DNA of 64,000 nt from Galactobacter caseinivorans (GTDB lineage: Bacteria > Actinomycetota > Actinomycetes > Actinomycetales > Micrococcaceae), in the NCBI RefSeq assembly GCF_003640665.1, contig NZ_QQXL01000006.1, forward strand, positions 213,005-277,004, given 5' to 3'. The position numbers and the translations under genes are program-made. Under the pieces are notes generated by a model. That model was given only the letters and a program-made list of their open reading frames with translations. It was not told where the DNA came from and ran no database searches. Shown piece by piece: positions 51,888-59,873 of this stretch (position 1 is the first letter of the stretch; each line of letters opens with the position of its first letter).

Positions 51888-52325
51888 ATGCGCCGTCGTG
51901 CACCCCACCGCCCGCTCGCTTTGACCCTGGCCGTTGCCGCCCCGGCGGCGCTGGCCCTGGCCGGATGTTCCGAGGCCAAGCCGCAGCAGGCGTGGGAGCT
52001 GACGTATGAGGTGACCGTGGTGGGCGCCTCCTCCCCGCGCATGCAGGGCGTGTCATATATGCACTCGCAGGAGCCGGGCAAGAAGCCGGTGCGCGTGGAT
52101 GCCGGCACGGTGCAGACCACGCCGGACGCACACGCGCCGGGCACCGGGCAGTGGTCAACCAAGGAGTCCGTGACGGACGGTGAGTTGGCGGAGGTGGTGG
52201 CCACCGGCGAGGTGGATGGCACCGCGAGCTGTCGCATTGTGCTCTCCGATGGGAAGGTGCTGGCCACCGCCACCAGCGAGGTGGGCAAGACGGTGACCTG
52301 CTCGGCCAAGACACCTGTGCGGTAG
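51888..52325 (+). CDS. MmpS-like lipoprotein
   Basis: This 145-residue protein is a lipoprotein with lipobox ALAGC (cysteine near residue 26; MRRRAPHRPLALTLAVAAP leader) and a beta-rich domain resembling MmpS transport accessory proteins (ELTYEVTVVGASSP, ASCRIVLSDGKVLAT, VGKTVTCS). MmpS-type proteins support MmpL exporters in mycobacteria; no MmpL gene is nearby, so its partner is elsewhere or absent. The ATG was chosen as the one giving a proper signal. The C-terminal codons and stop (KTPVR) are duplicated directly downstream (18-bp tandem repeat). Confidence 0.75.
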   Translation: MRRRAPHRPLALTLAVAAPAALALAGCSEAKPQQAWELTYEVTVVGASSPRMQGVSYMHSQEPGKKPVRVDAGTVQTTPDAHAPGTGQWSTKESVTDGELAEVVATGEVDGTASCRIVLSDGKVLATATSEVGKTVTCSAKTPVR

Positions 52326-52345
52326 AAGACACCTGTGCGCTAACG

Positions 52346-52370
52346 CTCGCAGTCCGTGAAAGACTGCGAG
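52346..52370 (+). promoter_or_regulatory. Hairpin in the leader of the antiporter gene
   Basis: There are perfect 9-bp arms (CTCGCAGTC / GACTGCGAG) around a CGTGAAA loop, 25 nt upstream of the antiporter ATG and just before its ribosome-binding site. It has no T tract, so it is more likely a leader structure than a terminator. Confidence 0.5.
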
Positions 52371-52395
52371 AACGCGAGGAACAGGGGTCGCAGTT

Positions 52396-53970
52396 ATGGA
52401 ATTCATGGTCCTACTCATCGCGCTGCTCTTCGGAACGGTGCTGATGGTCGGGGTGGGCGAGCGGCTCAGATTGCCCTATCCCGTGCTGATGTTGCTCTTT
52501 TCTGCGGCCCTGGCTTTGGTGCCCGGCCTGCCAGAGATTCACATTGAGCCAGAGCTTATTCTGCCCATTTTCCTGCCTCCCTTGCTCTTTGCCGCGGCCC
52601 AGCGCTCCAGCTGGTCCGTTTTTCGCGTGCGCTGGAAGTCCCTGATCCTGCTCGCCGTGCTGCTCGTGGCCGTCACCGCGTTTGCCGTGGCAGGAATCGC
52701 CAATTGGCTGGTTCCCACGCTGAGCTTCACCGGCGCCCTGGCGCTTGGCGCCCTCTCCGCCCCACCGGACCCCGTCGCGGTGGAGGCCGTGGCCGGCAAG
52801 GTGAATATGCCGCGCCGACTGCTGGCCCTGCTGCAAACCGAGGGGCTCTTTAACGACGCCATCGCGATCGTCATCTTCACCGTCGCCGTGCACGCGACCG
52901 TGGCCGGAACCGGCATCACCATCGCCCTGGTGGGCCAGTTCCTCATCAGCGCGGCCGGCGCGGTGGTGCTCGGCTTCCTCATGGCGTGGGTCGTGGGCGC
53001 CCTGAACCGCTTTGTCCCCAACATGGTGGCCCGCTCCGCCGTCACCATCGTGGCGCCGTACGCCGTCTATATCCTCAGCGAGGAATTCCACTTCTCCGGC
53101 GTGGTCGCCGTGGTCGTCACCGCGTTGGAAATGGGCCGGCGCGCACGCCCGCAGGACTCGCAGGAACGCCTCACCCGTCAGTCCTTCTGGAGCGTCACCG
53201 AGTTGCTCATCACGGGCGCCGCCTTTGGCCTGGTGGGCATGGAGATGCGCTACGTGCTCCAGGACGAGGGCCGCGACATTCTGCGCTTTGTGCCCGGCGT
53301 GATTGCCGTGTGTCTAACCGTGGTGGTGGTGCGGCTGATCTGGTTCTGGATCATCTACAGGATTGGCGGCACCGAATCCAAGGCCCGCACCCCAGGCTCC
53401 CTCAAGGACGTGTTGGTGCTGACGTGGTGCGGCATGCGCGGCCTGGCGACTCTTGCCCTGGCACTGGCCCTGCCCCTCACCACGGCCGCCGGGGACCCCT
53501 TCCCGGATCGCAACTTCATAGTCACCGCCGCGGCCGGCGTGCTGCTGCTGACCACGCTGGTACTGCCGGGGCTGACGCTGCCCACGCTCATGCGTTCGCT
53601 CAAACTCGCGGTGCATGATCCGGAGGAGGTGCGCCAGGAACGCAAGCTGGCCCGTCGCGCCGAGCAGGTCGCCATCGAGACCATCCGCAACTCCGAGGCC
53701 GCCACCAAACTGCCGCAGAAGCGCCGTGACGCCCTGGAACGCCGGCTCTCCTCGCTGCACACCATCCTGGAGGCGGATTACCAGGACGACCCCGAGAAGA
53801 TGCTCCACCTCAAGGACGTGCTGGAGGCCATGGATGCCGTGCAGCGCGAGGCCCTGGACGCCGCCCGGCGCGAGGTAATGGCCGCCCGCAAGACCAAGGG
53901 CATGGACCCGGAGGCCGTGGACCGGGTGCTGCGGCGCCTGGATTTGCGCACCATCACGCTGGATCGTTAG
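52396..53970 (+). CDS. CPA1-family Na+(K+)/H+ antiporter
   Basis: This 524-residue inner-membrane protein has about 12 segments (residues 1-400) of the CPA1/NhaP type. Recognisable are PYPVLMLLFSAALALVPG, LSAPPDPVAVEAVAGK (the conserved NDA/PDP-type ion site region), GLFNDAIAIVIF (ND motif) and WCGMRGLATLALALALP. A C-terminal cytoplasmic tail of about 110 residues (mostly helical, KLARRAEQVAIETIRNSE) is typical. The likely role is pH and sodium homeostasis. It follows a gene-free 70-nt leader with a hairpin and a short duplicated segment. Confidence 0.92.
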   Translation: MEFMVLLIALLFGTVLMVGVGERLRLPYPVLMLLFSAALALVPGLPEIHIEPELILPIFLPPLLFAAAQRSSWSVFRVRWKSLILLAVLLVAVTAFAVAGIANWLVPTLSFTGALALGALSAPPDPVAVEAVAGKVNMPRRLLALLQTEGLFNDAIAIVIFTVAVHATVAGTGITIALVGQFLISAAGAVVLGFLMAWVVGALNRFVPNMVARSAVTIVAPYAVYILSEEFHFSGVVAVVVTALEMGRRARPQDSQERLTRQSFWSVTELLITGAAFGLVGMEMRYVLQDEGRDILRFVPGVIAVCLTVVVVRLIWFWIIYRIGGTESKARTPGSLKDVLVLTWCGMRGLATLALALALPLTTAAGDPFPDRNFIVTAAAGVLLLTTLVLPGLTLPTLMRSLKLAVHDPEEVRQERKLARRAEQVAIETIRNSEAATKLPQKRRDALERRLSSLHTILEADYQDDPEKMLHLKDVLEAMDAVQREALDAARREVMAARKTKGMDPEAVDRVLRRLDLRTITLDR

Positions 53971-54013
53971 CGGGCAGGCGCGGCCGCCGTGTCAGCGGGT
54001 CGCGACTGGCGCG

Positions 54014-54667
54014 TCAGCGGACGCCGACCCCCAGCGAGCCGGCCACCAGGGTGGTCAGCGCGGCCGTGGCCTCCGCCTCGCTGACGCGACCGGAGACCGC
54101 GCCATCAGAGACGGCGCGGGCCGCGCCAAGGATGCCTTCAAGGAGGGAGGGATCCATAGCGCCCGACGGCGTGTGGGGGCCCAGGAGCGCCACCACCAGT
54201 TCGGTGTAGCGCGCGTCAATCTCCCGACGGCGCTCGCGCAGGTTCGGATCCCCATCCAGCGCCGCCGCGACGCCGGGGAGTTCGCGCCCCTGCGTCAACG
54301 CGCAGGAGATGTAGCTCTGGGCCAGCTGCCCGGCGGCCAGGCGGGCTGCTTCGTGGCCCGCGCCGGCGCCGTGGGGCTGGTGCTGGGCAATGAAGCGCTC
54401 CAGCACCGAGCATTGCTCTTCCTCGTACTGCTCATAGAGGCGAAGCAGGAGTCCGCCGCGGGTCCCGAAGTGGTCGTAGGCAATGGGCTTGGTGACCCCA
54501 GCCGTCTCTGCGACCCGAGCCAGGGTGAGCGCGTCGCTGCCCTGGTGCCGGAGGATTTCGCGGGCGTGGTGAAGCATCTGCTCGCCACGTTCTGCGCGGG
54601 AGAGGCGCTTGCGCTCGGGCGCGCCCATCTCCCTGCCCGGATCCGTTTCTACGCCGCTCGTTTCCAT
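54014..54667 (-). CDS. TetR-family regulator of the adjacent reductase
   Basis: This 217-residue regulator has a helix-turn-helix at about 28-72 (ALTLARVAETAGVTKPIAYDHFGTRGGLLLRLY) and a helical ligand domain at 85-215. It diverges from the flavodoxin-fold reductase with an 85-bp region that contains nested palindromes, the classic layout of a TetR/NAD(P)H oxidoreductase pair sensing quinones or electrophiles. A GCCCGACGGCG motif (54161) encodes part of the poorly conserved loop GPHTPSGAMD. Confidence 0.92.
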   Translation of the reverse strand: METSGVETDPGREMGAPERKRLSRAERGEQMLHHAREILRHQGSDALTLARVAETAGVTKPIAYDHFGTRGGLLLRLYEQYEEEQCSVLERFIAQHQPHGAGAGHEAARLAAGQLAQSYISCALTQGRELPGVAAALDGDPNLRERRREIDARYTELVVALLGPHTPSGAMDPSLLEGILGAARAVSDGAVSGRVSEAEATAALTTLVAGSLGVGVR

Positions 54668-54687
54668 GCTTTGAGCCTAGCCCTTGC

Positions 54688-54738
54688 GGAGGCTACTTAT
54701 CGTAAGTTACGTTAAGTAAGTTACGGAAAGTAGCCTCC
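54688..54738. promoter_or_regulatory. Nested palindrome in the TetR/reductase intergenic region
   Basis: Outer perfect 11-bp arms GGAGGCTACTT / AAGTAGCCTCC enclose two direct copies of GTAAGTTACG (overlapping 54701-54726). This AT-rich core is the probable operator and overlaps the promoter of one or both divergent genes. It ends 14 nt before the reductase start. Confidence 0.8.
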
Positions 54739-54752
54739 ACCGAAGGAGCACC

Positions 54753-55349
54753 ATGTCAGTCCTCGTGATTCACAGCCACCCGGACCCCGAGTCCCTCACC
54801 GCGCAGACGGCCGGCACCATCGCCACCTCGCTGACCCAACGCTCCATCGACGTGGAGCGCGCGGACTTGCATGCCGAAGGATTCGACCCGCGCTTTTCCA
54901 CGGCAGACCTGGCCGCCTACCGGGCCGGCAGCACGCCGCCTGCCTCCATCGGGGCAGAACAGGCCAGGGTGGATCGCCACGGCGACCTGGTCTTGGTCTA
55001 TCCCGTGTTCTGGTGGTCCATGCCCGGCCAACTCAAGGGCTGGATTGACCGGGTCTTTGGCAACGGCTGGGCGTACGCGGAGCAGCCCGGCGTGCACGGC
55101 CACCAGAAGCTGCTCGGCGACCTTCGCGTGCACCTGGTAGAGCTGGCCGCCACCGATGACGCCACGTACGAACGGCACGGATATGCCGAGGCCATGCGGA
55201 CGCAGATTGCCCACGGGATTTTTGACTACTGCGGCGCCACCGTGGTGAGCCAGATCCGCCTCGAGAGCGCCCCCACGGAGGCCGCCACCGCCCTGGCGGC
55301 CGCCCGCGATTGGGCGCGGGACCTGGCCCTGCCGGTGGCCGTGCACTGA
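54753..55349 (+). CDS. Flavodoxin-fold NAD(P)H oxidoreductase (MdaB/KefF-like)
   Basis: This 198-residue protein has an ATG with GAAGGAGC upstream. It has the Flavodoxin_2 signatures SHPDPES (phosphate-binding loop, about 8-14), VYPVFWWSMPGQLKGWIDRVFGNGWAY and a conserved tail. Such enzymes reduce quinones by two electrons, protecting against redox cycling. It diverges from a TetR regulator with a nested palindrome, so it is probably induced by quinones or electrophiles. The length is normal. Confidence 0.92.
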   Translation: MSVLVIHSHPDPESLTAQTAGTIATSLTQRSIDVERADLHAEGFDPRFSTADLAAYRAGSTPPASIGAEQARVDRHGDLVLVYPVFWWSMPGQLKGWIDRVFGNGWAYAEQPGVHGHQKLLGDLRVHLVELAATDDATYERHGYAEAMRTQIAHGIFDYCGATVVSQIRLESAPTEAATALAAARDWARDLALPVAVH

Positions 55350-55468
55350 TCTCTCCCGGGGGCGGCAGCCGCGTCCGCGCGATCACCGAGCGAGCCGTCG
55401 CCCCCGCGCTGTAGCCTGCCAGGGTGAGCCAGCCACACGCCGTCGGGCAGGGGAACTCCCCCGCCGCC

Positions 55469-56686
55469 ATGGAACTCAGCGCCAACCAGGCCCGCCGCGC
55501 GGCACTCGCGGCGCAGGGGTTTAGCGCCAGCCAACGCACCAAGGTGCGCCGGCCCTTTGATGGTGCGCTGGATGCGCTGCACGTGCTCCAACTGGACTCG
55601 GTGAATGTCTTTGCCCGCAGCCACTACCTCCCCATGTTTTCCCGCCACGGCGGCTATGACCGGGAGCGTCTGGACGCGCATCTGTGGCGCAGCGGCGAGT
55701 TCACCGAGTACTGGGCACACGAGGCCGCGCTGATTCCGGTGGCGGACCGCCCGCTCTTTGGCTGGCGCATGGAGCAGTTTCGCCAGCGGGCGGAGCTCCA
55801 GGGCCTCACGGAGGGCCTGGCCGCTGAGATCACCTACGTCCGCCAGCGCCTGGCGGCGGAGGGCCCCATGAGTTCCGGGGACCTGGAGCGCGAACCGCGC
55901 GGCGGGCGCGGCACCTGGTGGGATTGGAGCCAGACCAAGCGCGCGGTGGAACACCTCTTTGGCACGGGCGAGGTGGTCAGCGCCGAACGCGTGGGCTTCC
56001 AGCGCCGCTACGCCCTGGCGGAGCAGTTCCTGCCGGAGCACGCGCTCGGGACCGCCCCTGCCCACGAGGCGCACGTGCGGCTGGTGGAAAAGGCCGCGCT
56101 GCGCCTGGGCGTGGGCACCGCGCCGGATCTGGCGGACTACCACCGGCTCAAGCGCGGGCCGGCGCAGGCCGCAATTGACCAGCTGGAGCAGGAGGGCGTG
56201 CTGATCCCGGCCGCAGTGGAGGGCTGGAAGACCAAGGCCGGCCAACCCGAGCGCGCCTGGGTGCACCGCGACGCGCACATCCCCTCGCGGCTGGCACCGG
56301 ACGCACTGCTGACCCCCTTTGACCCGCTGGTCTGGTTCCGGCCGCGCGCCGAGCGGCTCTTTCACTTCCACTACCGGATCGAGATCTACACGCCCAAGGA
56401 GAAGCGCCAATACGGCTATTACTGCCTGCCGCTCATGGTCGGCGGGCGCATGGCGGGGCGCATTGACCTCAAGGCGGATCGCGCCGGGGCCGCGCTCTTG
56501 GTTCAGGCGGCTTGGCAGGAACCTTCCGCCCCCAAACACACGCCCGACGTCGCTCAGCGGCTCCTCAGCCAGGCCGCCGCTTGGCATGGCCTCACCGAGG
56601 TTCGCTCCGCCGGCGTGGGAAATCTGCCACTCCCCGCTCGCTGGGACCCCCAGTTCGGGGACCACCAGGACGCCGTGGAAGACTAA
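55469..56686 (+). CDS. YcaQ/AlkX-like DNA glycosylase (HTH_42 family)
   Basis: This 405-residue protein begins MELSANQARRAALAAQGF, which fits the family start. A GTG 45 nt upstream would add a Gly/Pro leader encoded across a CCGTCGGGCAGG motif and is less likely. The HTH_42 family includes AlkZ and YcaQ, which unhook inter-strand crosslinks. The catalytic-loop motif here is QLD (HVLQLDSVNVFARSHYLPMF), the QxD form of the AlkX/YcaQ branch rather than the QxQ form of AlkZ. Other markers are EYWAHEAALIP, RGTWWDWS and PFDPLVWFRPRAERLF. The role is probably repair of alkylation or crosslink damage. Confidence 0.87.
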   Translation: MELSANQARRAALAAQGFSASQRTKVRRPFDGALDALHVLQLDSVNVFARSHYLPMFSRHGGYDRERLDAHLWRSGEFTEYWAHEAALIPVADRPLFGWRMEQFRQRAELQGLTEGLAAEITYVRQRLAAEGPMSSGDLEREPRGGRGTWWDWSQTKRAVEHLFGTGEVVSAERVGFQRRYALAEQFLPEHALGTAPAHEAHVRLVEKAALRLGVGTAPDLADYHRLKRGPAQAAIDQLEQEGVLIPAAVEGWKTKAGQPERAWVHRDAHIPSRLAPDALLTPFDPLVWFRPRAERLFHFHYRIEIYTPKEKRQYGYYCLPLMVGGRMAGRIDLKADRAGAALLVQAAWQEPSAPKHTPDVAQRLLSQAAAWHGLTEVRSAGVGNLPLPARWDPQFGDHQDAVED

Positions 56687-56690
56687 GACC

Positions 56691-57383
56691 ATGACCTCTC
56701 CCCCCGCCGAATCGCTCTCTCAGCTACTGGGCGGCAAGCGGGCGGCACTGGAGGCCTCAGTCCCTCCCGTCGCGTTCCTCCTGGGCTGGTTGCTCAGCAA
56801 CGAGAGCCTCTGGTGGGGTTGCGGCGCAGCCGTCGCCGCGGCGGTGGTGGTCGCAGTACTTGGCCTTGCGCGCGGAGACAAACCCCGCGCCGTCGTGCTG
56901 GGACTTTTGCTCGTGGTGGTGTCCGCTCTGATTGCCGGACGCACCGGGAACGCGGCGGACTTTTTCCTGTTGCGCCTGCTCTCCAACGCGGCGAGCGCGC
57001 TGGCGTGGGCCGCGTCCATCGCGCTGCGGTGGCCGCTGCTTGGCGTGGTGCTCGGGGCCGTGATCGGGACCAAGGCCACGTGGCGCAAGGACCCGGTGTT
57101 GCTGCGGGCGTACTCGCGCGCGTCGTGGGTGTGGGTGCTGCAGTACCTGGTCCGGATCGCCGTCTTTGTCCCGCTCTACCTGGCCGGGCAGACCACCGCG
57201 CTGGGCATTGCCCAGGTGGCGCTGACGTACCCGCTCATTGTGGTGTGCCTGGCCGTGTCCGGGTGGGTGCTCTTCCGCACTATCCCCGCCGGCCACCCCG
57301 GCGTGCGGCACCCGCAGCTCGTGGGGCCCAAGGACGCCGGGTCAGATGCCTCGGGACCCCAGGATGCGGACCGCACCGCGTAG
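56691..57383 (+). CDS. DUF3159 membrane protein
   Basis: This 230-residue protein starts 4 nt after the glycosylase stop. Six hydrophobic segments and the DUF3159 markers SALIAGRTGNAADFFLLRLL, RWPLLGVVLGAV, WRKDPVLLRAYSRASWVWV and YLAGQTTALGIAQV are clear. DUF3159 is common in Actinobacteria, and its function is unknown. It may be co-transcribed with the glycosylase and the peptidase that follows 9 nt downstream. The C-terminal tail is short and acidic. Confidence 0.9.
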   Translation: MTSPPAESLSQLLGGKRAALEASVPPVAFLLGWLLSNESLWWGCGAAVAAAVVVAVLGLARGDKPRAVVLGLLLVVVSALIAGRTGNAADFFLLRLLSNAASALAWAASIALRWPLLGVVLGAVIGTKATWRKDPVLLRAYSRASWVWVLQYLVRIAVFVPLYLAGQTTALGIAQVALTYPLIVVCLAVSGWVLFRTIPAGHPGVRHPQLVGPKDAGSDASGPQDADRTA

Positions 57384-57392
57384 CGTTGGGGC

Positions 57393-58097
57393 ATGGACGG
57401 CACCCTTCTGACCCTTGGCGGCGGCGGATTCCTCATGTCTGCGGACGGATCCTCGCTCATTGACGACCTGGCCCTGGAGCTCACGGCGACCACGCGGCCG
57501 CGCGTGTGCTTCATCCCCACCGCCAGCGGCGATGCGGCCAGCGCCACGGAGCGCTTTGAGGCGGCCTTCCCGGCCAGCCGCGCGCAGACCAGCGTGCTCT
57601 CGCTCTTCAACATGGGCCCCTACGGCTACACCGACCCCCACATGCTGCTGGAGCAGGACCTGATCTATGTGGGCGGCGGCTCCACGGCCAACCTGCTTGC
57701 CCTGTGGCGCCTGCACGGCCTGGTGCCCATCCTGGAGCAGGCGGCGGCCGGCACGGTGCTCGCTGGGATCTCCGCCGGCATGAACTGCTGGTTCGAGGCC
57801 AGCTCCACCGACTCCTATGGCCCGCTGGCGCCCCTGAACGACGGCCTGGGTTTCCTCCCCGGCGGCGCCTGCCCGCACTATCTGGGCGAGCCCACTCGGC
57901 GCAAAAAGCTGATGGAGTGGGTGGGTTCCGGCCAGCTTCCGGACACCCTTGCGCTGGACGACGGCGCGGCGGCCCTCTGGGTGGACGGCGAACTGGTGCG
58001 GGTGGTCACCGAACGTGACGGAGCAGTGGCACTGCGCGTGCGTCGCGTGGGTGACTGCGCCGTGGAGGAGCCGCTGGAGACCCACGCCTTGGGCTGA
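57393..58097 (+). CDS. Peptidase S51 family protein (peptidase E-like)
   Basis: This 234-residue soluble protein carries the S51 nucleophile elbow AGISAGMNCW (Ser127), the YVGGGSTANLLALWRLHGL segment and PHYLGEPTRRKKLMEW with a catalytic-type His. Peptidase E cleaves Asp-Xaa dipeptides; some S51 members are cyanophycinases. The context (DUF3159, YchJ) gives no hint. The substrate is unproven, but the serine, glycine-rich loop and length fit well. Confidence 0.87.
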   Translation: MDGTLLTLGGGGFLMSADGSSLIDDLALELTATTRPRVCFIPTASGDAASATERFEAAFPASRAQTSVLSLFNMGPYGYTDPHMLLEQDLIYVGGGSTANLLALWRLHGLVPILEQAAAGTVLAGISAGMNCWFEASSTDSYGPLAPLNDGLGFLPGGACPHYLGEPTRRKKLMEWVGSGQLPDTLALDDGAAALWVDGELVRVVTERDGAVALRVRRVGDCAVEEPLETHALG

Positions 58098-58104
58098 AGG
58101 GGGC

Positions 58105-58500
58105 TTAGTCCACGTCTCCGTCGACGTAGAACCACGCGCCGTCCTGGCGCACAAAGCGGCTGCGTTCGTGCTGGCTCCCGCGCCCGCCTGGGCCGCGGTA
58201 GGTGGCGGTGAACTCCACGATCCCGCTGTGATCAAAGGGGCCGCCGGGCACCACATCATCGATGGAGAGGTGCAGCCAACGCGTCTGGGCGTCTAGCTCA
58301 AGGTGGGCCGGCCTGGTGGAGTGGTGCCACGTGCGCAGCAGCGACGCGGCATCCCCCACGGCAAAGGCGGAGTAGCGGCTGCGCATGAGGGCCTCCGCGG
58401 TGGGAGCGGCCGCCGCGTTTGCCCCCAGGTAGCGGGCACAGCACGCGCCAAAGGACTCGCCCGTGCCGCAAGGGCACCGGGCGTCAGACGCCAGGGTCAC
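58105..58500 (-). CDS. YchJ-family protein with SEC-C motif
   Basis: This is a 131-residue protein whose N-terminal SEC-C zinc motif (CPCGTGESFGACC, about 9-21) is followed by a NTF2-like YchJ domain (AEALMRSRYSAFAVGDAASLL, WLHLSIDDVVPGG, GAWFYVDGD). SEC-C binds zinc and appears in SecA, where it contacts SecB. It overlaps the stop of the preceding membrane protein gene by 4 nt (GTGA). The function is unknown, and it converges on the peptidase gene. Confidence 0.93.
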   Translation of the reverse strand: MTLASDARCPCGTGESFGACCARYLGANAAAAPTAEALMRSRYSAFAVGDAASLLRTWHHSTRPAHLELDAQTRWLHLSIDDVVPGGPFDHSGIVEFTATYRGPGGRGSQHERSRFVRQDGAWFYVDGDVD

Positions 58501-58805
58501 GGGCGGTCGTCAGTGGACGCTGCGGGGTCCGCGGGGGTGGGGTCAGAGGGTGCGGGCTCCGCGGTGCGCGTGTGCGAGGTGACCGAGGCCGCGTCGTCGT
58601 TGCCTGCGACATGACCGTCGGTGTCCGGCAAGGGCGTGACCGGGGTGGCTACAGGGTGGAGCACTTCGCCGGCCTCGGCAACGAGCCGATCCCGGCGTGT
58701 GCGCGCCACGAGCCATGCGGCACCCGTCGCCGCACCCGCTCCGAGCGCGAGCAGGAACCAGACCGCGGGCCTGGGCTTGTGGTGGGGCTGATGCTGGGTG
58801 GACAT
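58497..58805 (-). CDS. Small single-pass membrane protein
   Basis: This 102-residue protein (ATG 58805) has one membrane helix (AVWFLLALGAGAATGAAWLV, residues 14-33), a basic stop-transfer (ARTRRDRL) and an acidic, Ser/Thr/Pro-rich tail. No family is recognised. It is coupled to YchJ by a GTGA overlap. A 20-bp tandem repeat lies in its upstream region. Confidence 0.7.
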   Translation of the reverse strand: MSTQHQPHHKPRPAVWFLLALGAGAATGAAWLVARTRRDRLVAEAGEVLHPVATPVTPLPDTDGHVAGNDDAASVTSHTRTAEPAPSDPTPADPAASTDDRP

Positions 58806-58884
58806 ATGTCCACAGTATGCGCTCGCGCCGAGATCCGCTTGGCCATGGCGTCATGAAGGCCCTGGAACCGTGCTCAGGCGCGGC

Positions 58885-58924
58885 CCTTCTGTGGGTATAC
58901 CGGTCCTTCTGTGGGTGTACCGGT
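58885..58924. repeat. 20-bp tandem repeat upstream of the YchJ operon
   Basis: Two tandem 20-bp units, CCTTCTGTGGGTATACCGGT and CCTTCTGTGGGTGTACCGGT (one mismatch), lie between the small membrane-protein start (58805) and the SSI-like gene end (58962). Each contains TACCGGT; they may be regulator half-sites or a simple duplication. Confidence 0.75.
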
Positions 58925-58961
58925 CCTCGAGGGCCGTCCCGAGGGGCGGCGCGGGCGGGTT

Positions 58962-59780
58962 CTACTCCATCGCGTGCGGGTCCCCCGCGTCTCCCACCAG
59001 GGAGGAGGCCGCCTCCCATTGGCTCATCTCGCACCCATTACGCAGCGTGTAGCGCCGGGTCACGTGCTTGCCCTGGACGGTCCCGGAGACGGTGGCCACG
59101 GAGTCTCCACCGTAGATCTCGGTGCAGCGTTGCCCCCTGGCAGGGGTCCTGGGCGGGGGCTTGGGCGGTGTCGCCATGAGCCCCCGGGGATGCAACGCAT
59201 AGGCGCACGCGGCGACTGGGTCCGGCACATCGGAACCCGCCAGGGGCTGCGTCCCGCGGCAGACCAGCCGAGCGGTGGAGCGGGCCTCCTTGGCCTCCGG
59301 ATTCCTCGGGCCAAACGGATCAACGACCACGCGCAGGCTGATGTCCGGGGTGCCCGTGGCGGTGGGTGGGGCGGGCTCAGGCGCCTCGGACGGGTCTGTG
59401 TTGCTTGCCTCCCCGGTCCCCGACGGGTCCGCCTCACCAGGCGGGTCGCTCGTGTCGCCTTCGCCCTGGCCTTCCGAGCCGCCAGCGGACGGGCTGCCGG
59501 TGGACGGGCTGCCGGACGGCTCCTGCGTGGGAGCCGCGATGGCTGAGGTAGACGCAGCACCTGAGGAATCAGCGGCAGGCGGGCCACTGCAGGCCGCCAC
59601 CAACAGAACAAGGAATGCGAGCGCGAACGCGCAGAACGGGCGCGCCACCCTGAGCCGCAGGGCCTGCCGAAACTGGCGGGGCTCACGCACCTGCCAAGCC
59701 TCACGAACCTTCCAGCGCACTCGGGGCCGCCGGGGCGCCGCTGGGAGGCGGCGCGTGCGCGCGCCGCGTTCTCTCGTCAT
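58962..59780 (-). CDS. SSI-like (subtilisin inhibitor) lipoprotein
   Basis: The open frame encodes 272 residues from an ATG. An internal GTG at 59648 (MARPFCAFALAFLVLLVAAC as signal with lipobox VAAC) may be the true start, because the first 45 residues are Arg-rich. A Ser/Gly/Pro-rich linker precedes a domain like Streptomyces subtilisin inhibitor: four cysteines (RLVCRG, AACAYAL, RCTEIY, NGCEMSQW), SVATVSGTVQGKHVTRRYTLRNGCE, and a loop near the middle. SSI proteins inhibit serine proteases; a lipoprotein form is unusual and would hold the inhibitor on the cell surface. The family assignment is inferred by eye. Confidence 0.65.
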   Translation of the reverse strand: MTRERGARTRRLPAAPRRPRVRWKVREAWQVREPRQFRQALRLRVARPFCAFALAFLVLLVAACSGPPAADSSGAASTSAIAAPTQEPSGSPSTGSPSAGGSEGQGEGDTSDPPGEADPSGTGEASNTDPSEAPEPAPPTATGTPDISLRVVVDPFGPRNPEAKEARSTARLVCRGTQPLAGSDVPDPVAACAYALHPRGLMATPPKPPPRTPARGQRCTEIYGGDSVATVSGTVQGKHVTRRYTLRNGCEMSQWEAASSLVGDAGDPHAME

Positions 59781-59873
59781 CCCTCAAGGTAGGCCGGTTG
59801 CGCGCCAGAGTCGACCCCACGGCGTCGGGCACTGGTTTGAGCTTTTCTCCCCAACCCGGCCGCCTCGCAGATC

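Noticed and set aside
808..59830. The GCCCGACGNCG motif as an FtsK-orienting (KOPS) signal
   Set aside because: The occurrences are roughly balanced between strands, without the strong skew expected for KOPS.
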